Origin: Mycobacterium cookii
GTDB lineage: Bacteria > Actinomycetota > Actinomycetes > Mycobacteriales > Mycobacteriaceae
NCBI RefSeq assembly: GCF_010727945.1
Contig: NZ_AP022569.1
Span: forward strand, 2,976,001 to 3,040,000
Direction of reading: 5' to 3'
DNA: 64,000 bases
Shown here: in pieces, positions 15,510 through 24,387 of the stretch
Position numbering within the stretch: the stretch's first letter is position 1
Layout of the letters: every line of letters begins with the position of its first letter
The notes under the pieces: model-generated
Told to the model about the DNA's origin: nothing
The model's input: the letters and a program-made list of their open reading frames with translations, nothing else
Database searches by the model: none
Translations under genes and position numbers: made by a program

Positions 15510-17120
15510 TCAGGCCTTCACGATGTGTTCGTAGTCGGGCAGTCCGTTCCAGGTCAGCCTGACCTGGCCGACCGCCGGCGAGTGACCGGCCACCGCTACG
15601 GTGTACCACAGCGGGACAACAGGCATGTCCGCCAACAAGATTCGCTGGGCCCCGTTTGCCAGCGCATACGATTGCGGCAGGTCAGCCGCAGCTTCGGCCT
15701 CCCCGATCGCGGCGTCGAACCGAGGATTGGAGTAGCCGACGTCGTTGGCGCTCGCCCCGGTGGCGAACAGCGGCTCCAAGAATTCGAGCATCGACGGGAA
15801 GTCGCCCTGCCACCCGGCGCGGAACGCGGTGCTGATCGTGTGGGTGGTGATCTGGGTCCGGAAGCCGGCGAAGGTCGGCTGAGGCGCACCCAAGGCGTCG
15901 ACGCCGAGAGTGTTCTTGATGCTGTTCGCCACCGCGTCGACCCATTCCTGATGCGACCCGTCGGTGTTGTAGGCAATCGCGTAGCGGCCAGTCCATTTCG
16001 AGATGGCGTCGGCCTGCGCCCACAGTCGCCGCGCGCGGTCCGGGTCGAAGTTCAGCGCGCTGTTGCCGTCGATGTCGGGGTCGTACCCGGGCAACGAGCT
16101 GGCGGTGAAATCGCGGGCCGGTGCGCGTGCGCCGGAGAAGATCTTCTGGCAGATCTGGGACCGGTTGATCGCAGCGGACAACGCCAACCGGCGCAGTCGG
16201 CCCTCCTCGCCGCCGAAGTGCGGCAAGCGCATCGGCGTATCCAGTGTCAGGTTCACGGCGGCGGGCGCGGAGACGGCACGATCGCCGAGGTCTCTGCGGT
16301 AGACGGTGAGCACACTGGGCGGAATCGTGTCCAGCACATCGAGATTGCTCGACAGCAGGTCGGCGTAGGCGGTGTCCAGGTTGGCGTAGAAAACGAATCG
16401 CAGACCCTTGTTCTGCGACGTCCGGTTGCCGTGGTAGCCGGGATTGGTCACCAGGTCGAGTTTCACGTTGTGCTGCCAGGCAGGTATGCGGCGCTCATCG
16501 GCGAGCTGGTACGGGCCGTTGCCGACCGGGTGCTGGCCGAACCTTGCCATGTCCATGTACGCGGACTCCGGCAGCGGGTAGAACGGCGAAAAGCCAAGCC
16601 GCAGCTTGAAATCGATGGTCGGACCCTTGAGCCGCACGGTGAATTCCCGCTCGTTGACCACCTGCAGCCCGGACATCGTCGTCGTTGTCGGCTTGGCGGC
16701 CGCCACCTCGTCGAAGCCGGCGATCGGGCTGAAAAAGCTCTGCTGGAGTTGCGCATTGGTGGACAGCGCGCCGAAATTCCACGCATCGACGAACGAGTGT
16801 GCGGTCACCGGTGAGCCGTCACTGAACGTCCAGCCGGATTTCAGCGTGATCCGGTAGTTGACGTCGTCGGCAGTCTCGATCGACTCGGCGACCTCGGGCG
16901 ACGGCGAGCCGTTGGCGTCGTAGGACATCAGACCGGCGAACAGTCGGTCGACGATCCGGCCGCCGTTGGAATCGTTGGTGTTCGTCGGGATCAGCGGGTT
17001 CTGCGGCTCACCGGCGTTGACGATCACCACGTCGGTGCGAACGTCGCCAGCTCCGCAGCCGACCAGCGGTGCCACGGCGAGCAGAGCCACAGCCACCGCC
17101 GCGATGCGCAACCGCTGCAA
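15510..17120 (-). CDS. dppA: Dipeptide-binding lipoprotein
   Basis: The 536-residue extracytoplasmic solute-binding protein (SBP family 5) has a lipoprotein signal peptide ending in the lipobox LVGC (AVAPLVGCGAG), so it is anchored to the outer face of the membrane. Typical family 5 features include LKSGWTFSDGSPVTAHSFVDAW and NPGYHGNRTSQNKGLRFVF. A TTG codon at 17120 is the start: GGAGGAGG lies 5 nt upstream, an unusually strong ribosome binding site. First gene of dppABCD. The 101-bp gap to acs must carry divergent promoters. Confidence 0.93.
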   Translation of the reverse strand: MQRLRIAAVAVALLAVAPLVGCGAGDVRTDVVIVNAGEPQNPLIPTNTNDSNGGRIVDRLFAGLMSYDANGSPSPEVAESIETADDVNYRITLKSGWTFSDGSPVTAHSFVDAWNFGALSTNAQLQQSFFSPIAGFDEVAAAKPTTTTMSGLQVVNEREFTVRLKGPTIDFKLRLGFSPFYPLPESAYMDMARFGQHPVGNGPYQLADERRIPAWQHNVKLDLVTNPGYHGNRTSQNKGLRFVFYANLDTAYADLLSSNLDVLDTIPPSVLTVYRRDLGDRAVSAPAAVNLTLDTPMRLPHFGGEEGRLRRLALSAAINRSQICQKIFSGARAPARDFTASSLPGYDPDIDGNSALNFDPDRARRLWAQADAISKWTGRYAIAYNTDGSHQEWVDAVANSIKNTLGVDALGAPQPTFAGFRTQITTHTISTAFRAGWQGDFPSMLEFLEPLFATGASANDVGYSNPRFDAAIGEAEAAADLPQSYALANGAQRILLADMPVVPLWYTVAVAGHSPAVGQVRLTWNGLPDYEHIVKA

Positions 17121-17208
17121 GCCGTCCTCCTCCGGTCACCAACACGATCACCTAATCCCGTCGCGACTGTATTGCCTACAGCAACCCGAAAAATTAACCC
17201 AGCCTGGT

Positions 17209-17214
17209 TACGCT
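17209..17214 (+). promoter_or_regulatory. -10 element of acs, leaderless layout
   Basis: TACGCT (TANNNT) ends 7 nt before the GTG at 17222, consistent with a leaderless acs transcript. Confidence 0.45.
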
Positions 17215-17221
17215 CTTGCGC

Positions 17222-19174
17222 GTGACCGAGACGCACGCGCCGTTGTCTTATCCGCCGTCCGCAGAATTCACTGCGCAAGCCAATGCCGCCGAAGGGTTAT
17301 ACCGAGACGCCGAGCAAGACCGGTTGGCGTTCTGGGCCGAGCAGGCCAACCGACTGTCCTGGGCGACCCCGTTCTCCCAGGTACTGGACTGGTCTGAGGC
17401 ACCATTCGCCAAATGGTTCGCCGACGGCAAACTCAACGTCGCCTACAACTGCGTGGACCGTCACGTCGAAGCCGGCAACGGCGATCGCGTGGCGATCTAC
17501 TGGGAGGGCGAGCAGATCGGCGATTCCCGCAGCCTCACCTACCGCGACCTGCAGGACGAGGTAGGTAAAGCCGCCAACGCGCTGACCGGTCTGGGGTTGG
17601 TCGCCGGTGATCGCGTCGCGATCTATCTGCCGATGATCCCGGAAGCCATCGTCGCGATGCTGGCCTGCGCACGGCTGGGGCTGATGCACAGCGTGGTGTT
17701 CGCCGGCTACACCGCCAATGCGTTGCGCGCGCGGATCGACGACGCCGAAGCCAAGCTGGTGATCACCGCCGACGGGCAGTTCCGGCGCGGCAAGCCGGCA
17801 CCGCTGAAGAACGCGGTCGACGACGCGGTCGCCAGCGCCGATACCGTCGAGCACGTCCTGGTGGTCCGCCGCACCGGCATCGAGGTCGACTGGAAACAGG
17901 GCCGAGACGTCTGGTGGCACGACGTCGTCGATTCGGCGTCGCCCGAGCACGACCCCGAGGCGTTCGACGCCGAGCATCCGCTGTTCCTGCTGTACACCTC
18001 GGGCACCACCGGTAAGCCCAAGGGCATCGTGCACACCAGCGGCGGTTACCTCACCCAGGCCTCGTACACCCACCACAACATCTTCGACATCAAGCCAGAG
18101 ACCGACGTGTTCTGGTGCACCGCCGACATCGGCTGGGTCACCGGGCACACGTACGGCGTCTACGGTCCGCTGTCCAACGGCGTGACGGAGATCTTCTTCG
18201 AGGGCACCCCGGACACACCCAGCCAGCACCGTCATTTCCAGATCATCGAAAAGTACGGCGCGACAATCTATTACACGGCGCCGACGATGGTCCGGACGTT
18301 CATGAAGTGGGGCCGTGAGTTCCCGGACGCGCACGACCTGTCGAGCCTGCGATTGCTGGGCACGGTCGGCGAGCCGATCAACCCCGAAGCCTGGCGGTGG
18401 TACCGCACGGTCATCGGCGGCGACAGCGCCCCGATCGTGGACACCTGGTGGCAGACCGAAACCGGCGCCGCGATGATCTCCCCGCTGCCCGGTGTCGCTG
18501 CGACCAAACCCGGTTCGGCGATGGCGGCGCTGCCAGGTATCTCGGCGAAGGTCGTCGACGACCACGGCGACGAACTCGCTCCCCCGTCCACCGACGAGGG
18601 CGAGCACGCCGCCGGATACCTCGTGCTGGATCAGCCCTGGCCGTCGATGCTGCGCGGCATCTGGGGCGATCCGGACCGCTTCCGTGAGACCTACTGGTCG
18701 AGGTACGCCGAGCACGGCTACTACTTCGCCGGCGACAGCGCGCGCTACGACTCCGACGGCGCCATCTGGGTGATGGGTCGCATCGACGACGTGATGAACG
18801 TGTCGGGGCACCGCATCTCCACGGCGGAGGTGGAGTCGGCGCTTGTCGGGCATGCCGGGGTGGCCGAGGCTGCGGTGGTGGGCGCCACCGACGACACCAC
18901 CGGGCAGGCGATCTGCGCGTTCGTCGTGCTGACGGCCGACCACGCCGACACCGCGGGCGCAGAGATCATCGACGAGTTGCGCGCCGAGGTGGCCAAGGAG
19001 ATCTCACCGATCGCCAGGCCGCGGGAACTGCACGTGGTGCCCGAGCTGCCCAAAACCCGCAGCGGCAAGATCATGCGCCGTCTGCTGCGCGACATCGTCG
19101 AGAAGCGCGAGCTCGGCGACACCTCGACGCTGCTCGACCCGGGCGTTTTCGACGCGATCCGGGCCGCCAAGTGA
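17222..19174 (+). CDS. acs: Acetyl-CoA synthetase
   Basis: The 650-residue AMP-forming acetate-CoA ligase converts acetate, ATP and CoA to acetyl-CoA, AMP and PPi. The P-loop-like core motif is YTSGTTGKPKGIVH (about residue 258). The acetate-pocket region is WWQTETGAAMISPLPG, with the hinge DVMNVSGHRISTAEVE. The C-terminal catalytic lysine is in PKTRSGKIMRR, the site acetylated in this family by Pat. GTG is preferred over an upstream TTG because a -10 box sits 7 nt before it. The stop codon TGA is the first element of a tandem repeat, so the repeats begin inside the end of the gene. Confidence 0.95.
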   Translation: MTETHAPLSYPPSAEFTAQANAAEGLYRDAEQDRLAFWAEQANRLSWATPFSQVLDWSEAPFAKWFADGKLNVAYNCVDRHVEAGNGDRVAIYWEGEQIGDSRSLTYRDLQDEVGKAANALTGLGLVAGDRVAIYLPMIPEAIVAMLACARLGLMHSVVFAGYTANALRARIDDAEAKLVITADGQFRRGKPAPLKNAVDDAVASADTVEHVLVVRRTGIEVDWKQGRDVWWHDVVDSASPEHDPEAFDAEHPLFLLYTSGTTGKPKGIVHTSGGYLTQASYTHHNIFDIKPETDVFWCTADIGWVTGHTYGVYGPLSNGVTEIFFEGTPDTPSQHRHFQIIEKYGATIYYTAPTMVRTFMKWGREFPDAHDLSSLRLLGTVGEPINPEAWRWYRTVIGGDSAPIVDTWWQTETGAAMISPLPGVAATKPGSAMAALPGISAKVVDDHGDELAPPSTDEGEHAAGYLVLDQPWPSMLRGIWGDPDRFRETYWSRYAEHGYYFAGDSARYDSDGAIWVMGRIDDVMNVSGHRISTAEVESALVGHAGVAEAAVVGATDDTTGQAICAFVVLTADHADTAGAEIIDELRAEVAKEISPIARPRELHVVPELPKTRSGKIMRRLLRDIVEKRELGDTSTLLDPGVFDAIRAAK

Positions 19175-19348
19175 CGATGCAGAGCGCGGAGCGCGATGAG
19201 GAGGAACTTGGCAATCAGTACCCGCCAAGTGACGATGCAGAGCGCGGAGCGCGATGAGGAGGAACTTGGCAATCAGTACCCGCCAAGTGACGATGCAGAG
19301 CGCGGAGCGCGATGAGGAGGAACTTGGCAATCAGTAGAAGCCAAGTAG
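19166..19348 (+). repeat. Tandem 58-bp MIRU-like repeats, three copies plus a stub
   Basis: Copies start at 19166, 19224 and 19282 (exact 58-bp period). Each begins GCCAAGTGACGATGCAGAGC and contains GATGAGGAGGAACTTGGC. A broken fourth start (GCCAAGTAG) follows at 19340. The copies look identical except at the last junction. Each unit contains TGACGATGC, so the acs stop codon belongs to copy 1. The overlapping stop/start-like signals and an AGGAGG per unit resemble mycobacterial interspersed repetitive units. Confidence 0.92.
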
Positions 19349-20050
19349 TCAGGCGGGTACGGGCACGAACCCGGCGCCCATGCGGCCTTTGCTCTGCAAG
19401 TCGGCCAGGATCGCGTTGAACGACTGCACCACCGCCGGCGTGTGCAGCGGGATGTACTTGGTGACGCAGATCGGCAGGTTCTCGCTGAACGCGCCGTGGA
19501 TCATCCCCACCAGCCGATTGTCGACGGTGACCGGGCCGCCCGAGTCCCCCGGCTGCCCGCACACCTGCATCAGGATGGTGCCCGGGTCCTGACCCGGACC
19601 CCACGTGACGCCGCACGAGTTGCCGGTGGTGCGGCCCTGTTTGCAGGCGACCTGACCGAACGCCGGATCGGGCCCGATGCCGGTGATCACGAAGCCGGCG
19701 ACATTGGCGACGGGCGCCACCTTGGCCCGATCGAATTGGATGACGGCGTAGTCGAGGCCGTCGTTGCCCGACACCATGGTGCCCAGGACCCCGCGCTCTT
19801 TGGCCGCCTCGGCCGCCACCTGGGCCCCCGGGCCGCCGCAGTGCGCCGAGGTGAAGCCGATCAACTCGCCTTTGGGGTCGGTGCCGATGGTGGTCAGCGT
19901 GCACAGGGAGTCGCCGTTGACGACGATGCCGGAGCCGCCGCCGAGCGGGACCCGGTCGTCGGCGCTCGCGGGCGCAGCGGACAGGCCCGCCGAAACCACC
20001 GTGACCATGGCCGCCGAGACGCACCGGAGCCAGCGGTTCAAGGTCGGCAA
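19349..20050 (-). CDS. Secreted trypsin-like serine protease (Rv3668c-like)
   Basis: This 233-residue protein has a signal peptide ending near APASADD. The mature part has a chymotrypsin-fold triad: His70 in TSAHCGG, Asp101 in GLDYAV and Ser171 in GQPGDSGGP. Extra cysteine pairs (C50/C71, C137/C147) suggest disulfides in an exported enzyme. The start is probably TTG at 20050. It is convergent with acs, separated only by the repeat array. The substrate is unknown. Confidence 0.88.
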   Translation of the reverse strand: MPTLNRWLRCVSAAMVTVVSAGLSAAPASADDRVPLGGGSGIVVNGDSLCTLTTIGTDPKGELIGFTSAHCGGPGAQVAAEAAKERGVLGTMVSGNDGLDYAVIQFDRAKVAPVANVAGFVITGIGPDPAFGQVACKQGRTTGNSCGVTWGPGQDPGTILMQVCGQPGDSGGPVTVDNRLVGMIHGAFSENLPICVTKYIPLHTPAVVQSFNAILADLQSKGRMGAGFVPVPA

Positions 20051-20227
20051 CGCGATACCCCCGTCGGCAGATGGTCACACACCAAAATGGCGGCGCCAGT
20101 CTAGCCTGACCAGCGCCCAATGGGGCCGATCCTCAAACGAGGTCGTCGGTGTCGAGTTGGCCTCGTCTGGCATCGGACTGCATGGCAACATGAACCGGAC
20201 AATCAAGATCCGCCCGGGAGGACGTCT

Positions 20228-20758
20228 GTGAGCAAGCACGAGCGCAAGAGCGCCGACCGTCAGGACGGGGTTCCTCGCACGCTGACCACGATCCCGTTGA
20301 CCGACCCACACGCACTGTCCGGCGAGCCCTCGATCGGCGCTCTGGTCAAGGAGGCCACGTCGCAGATGTCGACGCTGGTGCGCGCGGAGGTCGAGCTGGC
20401 TCGCGCGGAGATCACCCGTGACGTCAAGAAGGGCCTGACCGGCAGCGTCTTCTTCATCGCGGCCATGGTGGTCCTGTTCTACTCGACGTTTTTCTTCTTC
20501 TTTTTCCTGGCCGAACTGCTCGACAACTGGCTGTGGCGCTGGGCGGCATTCCTGATCGTGTTCGGGATCATGGTGGTGGTCACCGCGGCGCTGGCCCTGT
20601 TCGGCTACCTGAAGGTCCGCCGTATCCGCGGGCCGCAGCAGACCATCGAATCGGTCAAGGAGACCCGGTCGGCGTTCACGCCCGGCCACGACAAACCCTC
20701 GGCTCCGGCGCTGCACGCCTCGCCGGGCGCGACGCCTAACGATCCCTCGGGTTGGTGA
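20228..20758 (+). CDS. Holin-superfamily-III-like membrane protein (Rv3669-like)
   Basis: This 176-residue protein has a polar N-terminus and the amphipathic segment GALVKEATSQMSTLVRAEVELARAEI, typical of the actinobacterial Holin-X/Phage_holin_3_6 family. Two adjacent membrane spans follow (SVFFIAAMVVLFYSTFFFFFFLAE and AAFLIVFGIMVVVTAALALFGYL), then a basic cytoplasmic tail. Despite the family name these chromosomal proteins are not known to lyse cells. GTG at 20228 is fixed by GGGAGG about 6 nt upstream. The stop codon abuts the ephE ATG directly, so the two form an operon. Confidence 0.85.
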   Translation: MSKHERKSADRQDGVPRTLTTIPLTDPHALSGEPSIGALVKEATSQMSTLVRAEVELARAEITRDVKKGLTGSVFFIAAMVVLFYSTFFFFFFLAELLDNWLWRWAAFLIVFGIMVVVTAALALFGYLKVRRIRGPQQTIESVKETRSAFTPGHDKPSAPALHASPGATPNDPSGW

Positions 20759-21715
20759 ATGGGGCCACCAGATCCGTCGGTGACCCGTATCGACGGGCCG
20801 TGGCGGCATCTGGATGTGCACGCCAACGGCATTCGGTTCCACGTCGTCGAAGCGACGCAGGGCGCGTCCACCCCGTCGACCGCGCAGCCGCTGGTGATCA
20901 TGCTGCACGGCTTCGGCTCGTTCTGGTGGTCGTGGCGTCACCAACTCCGCGGTTTGACCGGCGCGCGGGTGGTCGCGGTGGATCTGCGCGGCTACGGCGG
21001 CAGCGACAAACCGCCTCGCGGGTATGACGGCTGGACGCTGGCCGGTGACACCGCCGGGCTGATCCGGGCGCTGGGGCACACGTCGGCGACACTGGTCGGC
21101 CACGCCGACGGCGGGCTGGTCTGCTGGGCCACCTCGGTGCTGCACTCGCGCCTGGTGCGGGCCATCGCAGTGGTCAGCTCGCCGCATCCGGCCGCGTTGC
21201 GCAGGTCGGTGCTGACCCGCCGCGACCAACGCCGCGCGCTGCTTCCGTCGCTGCTGCGCTACCAGGTGCCGATCTGGCCGGAACGCATCTTGACCCGGCA
21301 CAACGGCGACGAGATCGAACGTCTTGTGCGCAGCCGATCCAGCGCCAAATGGGTTGCTTCCGAAGACTTTTCCGAGACGGCTGGCCACTTGCGACAGGCG
21401 ATCCAAATTCGGTCGGCGGCGCACTGCGCGCTGGAGTATCAGCGATGGGCGATGCGCAGTCAGCTACGCGAAGAGGGCAGACGCTTCATGCGCACCATGA
21501 GCCGGCCATTCGGCATTCCGATGTTGCACGTCCACGGCGACGCCGATCCCTACGTGCTGGCCGACCCGGTCGAACGAACGCAGCGTTACGCACCGCACGG
21601 CCGCTACGTATCAGTATCGGGGGCAGGGCATTTCAGCCACGAAGAGAAGCCCGACGAGGTCAACGGTCACTTGTCGCGATTCCTCGACCGGGTGTACCGG
21701 ACTCCGCTCAGCTGA
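20759..21715 (+). CDS. ephE: Epoxide hydrolase-like alpha/beta hydrolase
   Basis: This 318-residue alpha/beta hydrolase has the oxyanion motif HGFGSFWWSWR and nucleophile elbow GHADGG, where the nucleophile is Asp as in epoxide hydrolases and dehalogenases. The late acidic residue is in HGDADPYVL and the catalytic His in GAGHFSHEEKPDEV. These fit EphE (Rv3670). The tyrosines expected in the cap of classic epoxide hydrolases cannot be assigned with certainty, so the substrate is unproven. The ATG starts at the base after the preceding stop. Its end overlaps the convergent marP by 8 bp. Confidence 0.85.
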   Translation: MGPPDPSVTRIDGPWRHLDVHANGIRFHVVEATQGASTPSTAQPLVIMLHGFGSFWWSWRHQLRGLTGARVVAVDLRGYGGSDKPPRGYDGWTLAGDTAGLIRALGHTSATLVGHADGGLVCWATSVLHSRLVRAIAVVSSPHPAALRRSVLTRRDQRRALLPSLLRYQVPIWPERILTRHNGDEIERLVRSRSSAKWVASEDFSETAGHLRQAIQIRSAAHCALEYQRWAMRSQLREEGRRFMRTMSRPFGIPMLHVHGDADPYVLADPVERTQRYAPHGRYVSVSGAGHFSHEEKPDEVNGHLSRFLDRVYRTPLS

Positions 21716-22898
21716 CACATGCCCCGGTGGACACCGCTGCTGTGTCGCCGATGTGCGCCAGCTGCGCGGCCACCTCTTTGGCGGTCAGCACGAAGCCGGT
21801 GTCGTTGTCGTCGACGGCCGCACCGAAGACCACACCGATCACCTGGCCGCTGAGGTCGATCAGCGGTCCACCTGAATTGCCTTGTTCCACATTGGCTCTG
21901 ACCGTGTAGACCTCGCGGTTGATGGTCGCATTCCGGTAGATGTCAGGCCCGTTGAGTTCGATGAGCTCGCGGATTCTGGCCGGGGTAGCCATGAAGCCAC
22001 CGCCACCCGGGTAGCCCATCACGATCGCTTCGGTGCCCGACGTCACCGGCGCGTTGGCGAAAGCCAGTGGCCCCGCGGGCAGATGCGGCACCGAGAGGAT
22101 CGCGACATCGGTGGTCGGGTCATAGGACACCACCGTCGCATCGTAGGGGTTACCGCTGGCTTCCACAGTGACGCTGTTCGCCCCGGCCACCACGTGCGCG
22201 TTGGTCATCACCCGGTCCGGTGACAAGACAAATCCGCTGCCCTCCAACACTTTCTGGCAGCTGGGCGCGATGGCACGGATCTTCACCACGCTCGGTTCGG
22301 TGTTGGCGACCACCGGGTTGTTGGCCAGTGCCGAGTCGGGCGCCGCGACCGCGACCACCGGTGTGCGACTGAACGGCTCCAACACCTGCGGCAGGCCCGA
22401 GGTGTCCAGCAGCGCCGACAACCGCTTGGGCACCGTCTTCAGCCACTCCGGCGCATAGTCGTTGACTTGGGCGAGCACCCGCGAACCACGCACTGCGGCA
22501 GCCAAACTCGGCTGACCTGCCGACGACGTCAGCGGGGTCGCCAGCAGCCACGCCGCCACCAGGACGACCACCAGTTGCACCGCCACCCCGATCAGCGAGT
22601 CGAAGAAACGGACCGAGTTGCTGTGGATCGCACCGCGCACCGCGCGACCGAGCACCACGCCGGCGACCTCGCCGACCACGACCAGCGCCAGGATCAGGAA
22701 CAGCGCGGCGAACAGCTTGGCCCGGGGCGCGGTGACGTGCGCGACGAGGTGAGGGGCCAGCAGCACGCCGGCGATCGCGCCCAGCAGGACGCCGACGAAC
22801 GACAGCAGCGAGCCGAGCGCGCCCGACCGCCATCCCGATATCGCCGCGATGAACGCGACCGCCAACACGGCGATGTCTAACCATTGTGAGCTGGTCAT
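21708..22898 (-). CDS. marP: Membrane-anchored acid-resistance serine protease
   Basis: The 396-residue protein has four N-terminal membrane spans (CvpA-like, starting QWLDIAVLAVAFIAAISGW) and a periplasmic chymotrypsin-type protease. His235 is in NAHVV, an Asp is in TTDVAIL and Ser342 is in GNSGGPLI, the same spacing as M. tuberculosis MarP (Rv3671c). MarP preserves internal pH in acid by cleaving the peptidoglycan hydrolase RipA. Cysteines at VCTL-like positions are few; one lies in IAPSCQKV and one in the C-terminal GACVS, a likely disulfide. The ATG overlaps the previous stop codon as TGATG. Confidence 0.95.
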   Translation of the reverse strand: MTSSQWLDIAVLAVAFIAAISGWRSGALGSLLSFVGVLLGAIAGVLLAPHLVAHVTAPRAKLFAALFLILALVVVGEVAGVVLGRAVRGAIHSNSVRFFDSLIGVAVQLVVVLVAAWLLATPLTSSAGQPSLAAAVRGSRVLAQVNDYAPEWLKTVPKRLSALLDTSGLPQVLEPFSRTPVVAVAAPDSALANNPVVANTEPSVVKIRAIAPSCQKVLEGSGFVLSPDRVMTNAHVVAGANSVTVEASGNPYDATVVSYDPTTDVAILSVPHLPAGPLAFANAPVTSGTEAIVMGYPGGGGFMATPARIRELIELNGPDIYRNATINREVYTVRANVEQGNSGGPLIDLSGQVIGVVFGAAVDDNDTGFVLTAKEVAAQLAHIGDTAAVSTGACVS

Positions 22899-23671
22899 CA
22901 AGCGTCATCCTTGTCGTCGACCATGGCCATCGCTTCGTCCAGTTCGCGTAGATCACTGGTGTCCCAGGGCTCTGCCCACCCGGCGACATCCAGCATCGCC
23001 GAAATCACCTGCCCGGTGAAACCCCACACCAGCATCTCGTTCAACAGGAACGCGGGTCCGGCGAAGCGGCGGCTGAGGGTGCGGCGGTACACCATCAGCC
23101 GGTTCGCGGGATTGATGAAGGCCCGGACCGGCACCCGCGCCACCACTGCTGTCTCAGCCTGATCCATGACGGCCACCGGCCCGGGATCCGGCGAGTACGC
23201 CAGCACCGGGACGACGTGAAAACCCGACGGCGCGATGAACGTTCGATCCATCGTGACCAGCGGATGCAGTCTGGCGGTGTCGATGCCGGTCTCTTCGCGC
23301 GCCTCGCGCAGCGCCGTGGCCACCGGACCGTCGTCGCCGGGATCGGATGCGCCACCCGGGAAAGCGGCTTGGCCGGCGTGATGACGCAACGTCGCCGCCC
23401 GCACGATCACCAATAGATCGGCGTCCTCGGGAAGGGTGTCGGACGACGGACCGGAAAACAGGATCAGCACCGCCGCGTCGCGCCCGTTGTTGCGGGCGGT
23501 CGCCGTCGCCTCGGCAGCGGTCACCATCGCCAGGACGTCGGGGGGCAGGCGCTTGCGGAACGCCTCGGGCATCTCGGCGACGTTGTCGACCAGAGGCGAC
23601 AACCAGGGCGGGGCGTGCTCAGGCGTCAACATCGTCTCGCCGAGCTGTTGGGGAGTGCCGCCGCCATTCAC
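22898..23671 (-). CDS. Nudix hydrolase, CoA-pyrophosphatase type (Rv3672c-like)
   Basis: The 257-residue protein has the full Nudix box at GGASDPGDDGPVATALREAREETGI and the preceding UPF0035/CoA-pyrophosphatase motif HHAGQAAFPGG. Such enzymes cleave CoA or related nucleotides to 3',5'-ADP plus phosphopantetheine; the exact substrate here is inferred. GTG at 23671 has GGAGG 5 nt upstream. A longer in-frame reading upstream is dismissed because it is compositionally unlike protein and lacks such a site. It is co-transcribed with marP. Confidence 0.85.
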   Translation of the reverse strand: MNGGGTPQQLGETMLTPEHAPPWLSPLVDNVAEMPEAFRKRLPPDVLAMVTAAEATATARNNGRDAAVLILFSGPSSDTLPEDADLLVIVRAATLRHHAGQAAFPGGASDPGDDGPVATALREAREETGIDTARLHPLVTMDRTFIAPSGFHVVPVLAYSPDPGPVAVMDQAETAVVARVPVRAFINPANRLMVYRRTLSRRFAGPAFLLNEMLVWGFTGQVISAMLDVAGWAEPWDTSDLRELDEAMAMVDDKDDA

Positions 23672-23735
23672 CGGCGCCTCCTTTGTCCATCCCACCGCCC
23701 CCGGGCCACTGCGCGTCGCACACCCCCACCGAGTG

Positions 23736-24386
23736 TCATCGTGGCTGAACTCCGACCGCGGCCGAGATCTCGTCGGCGCTGGCGAAGGCGCGTGGCAGCG
23801 TCCTGGCAACGCTACCGTCCGAGTCGAGCACGACGGTCGCGGGCATCACGTTCGGCACTCCCAGCGCCGCCGCGATCCGGCGCCCGCCGTCCTGCAGGGT
23901 CGGCAGCCGGACCCCGAGTTCGGCCAACCGCAACAACGCGGCCGTCTCGTTCTCGTCCTGGTGCACCGTCACCACCATCACCTCGGGGCCGACCCGTCGT
24001 TGATACTCCGCCATCGCAGGAAGTTCGGTCGCGCAGGGCCCGCACCAATACGCCCAGAGGTTGAGGACGACGCGGTGCCCGGCCAAGGCCGGCCCGACGT
24101 CGACATGCGAGCCGTCCGCAGCACATTCGGCAGTCACGCCGCGCAACGCCGCCGAGCCGGGCAGCCCGCCGGGTCGCGGGCACGCGGCCAAGTCGGCACG
24201 TCGCCGAGGCCCGGACAGTGCCGCGGGGGTGTCGGCGTCGCGGTGCTCACGAGCCGCACCGGTCTGCGGGGCGGTCGACGAATCCGACGCGTGCCTCAGC
24301 TGAACCAGCAGTGCGGCGATCAGAGCCGCAACGACCGCCAGGACCGCGACGGTCCAGCGGGTGGTTCGGGCGGTTGAGGCGGTCAA
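23736..24386 (-). CDS. Membrane-anchored TlpA/ResA-type thioredoxin (Rv3673c-like)
   Basis: This 216-residue protein has an N-terminal membrane anchor (RWTVAVLAVVAALIAALLVQL) and a periplasmic thioredoxin fold with active-site WCGPC in NLWAYWCGPCATELP. A cis-Pro-type region follows at MPATVVLDSDG. Two more cysteines (LAACPRPG and AECAADG) precede the active site and may form a disulfide. TlpA/ResA proteins reduce or isomerise thiols outside the membrane, often for cytochrome maturation. A TTG at 24386 starts 1 nt after the nth stop codon. Operon nth-tlpA-nudix-marP. Confidence 0.85.
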   Translation of the reverse strand: MTASTARTTRWTVAVLAVVAALIAALLVQLRHASDSSTAPQTGAAREHRDADTPAALSGPRRRADLAACPRPGGLPGSAALRGVTAECAADGSHVDVGPALAGHRVVLNLWAYWCGPCATELPAMAEYQRRVGPEVMVVTVHQDENETAALLRLAELGVRLPTLQDGGRRIAAALGVPNVMPATVVLDSDGSVARTLPRAFASADEISAAVGVQPR

Positions 24387-24387
24387 A

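Noticed and set aside
17297..18943. A 548-codon minus-strand frame opposite acs
   Set aside because: It is a shadow of the acs coding frame; no ribosome binding site, and the composition mirrors the reverse of acs codons.
19166..19348. Possible CRISPR array
   Set aside because: The units are head-to-tail tandem copies with no unique spacers between them, the period is the repeat itself, and no cas genes are present.
20120..20227. A longer N-terminus for the holin-like protein from an upstream start at 20120
   Set aside because: GGGAGG six bases before the GTG at 20228 is a much better start, and the extension is Arg/His-rich without family resemblance.
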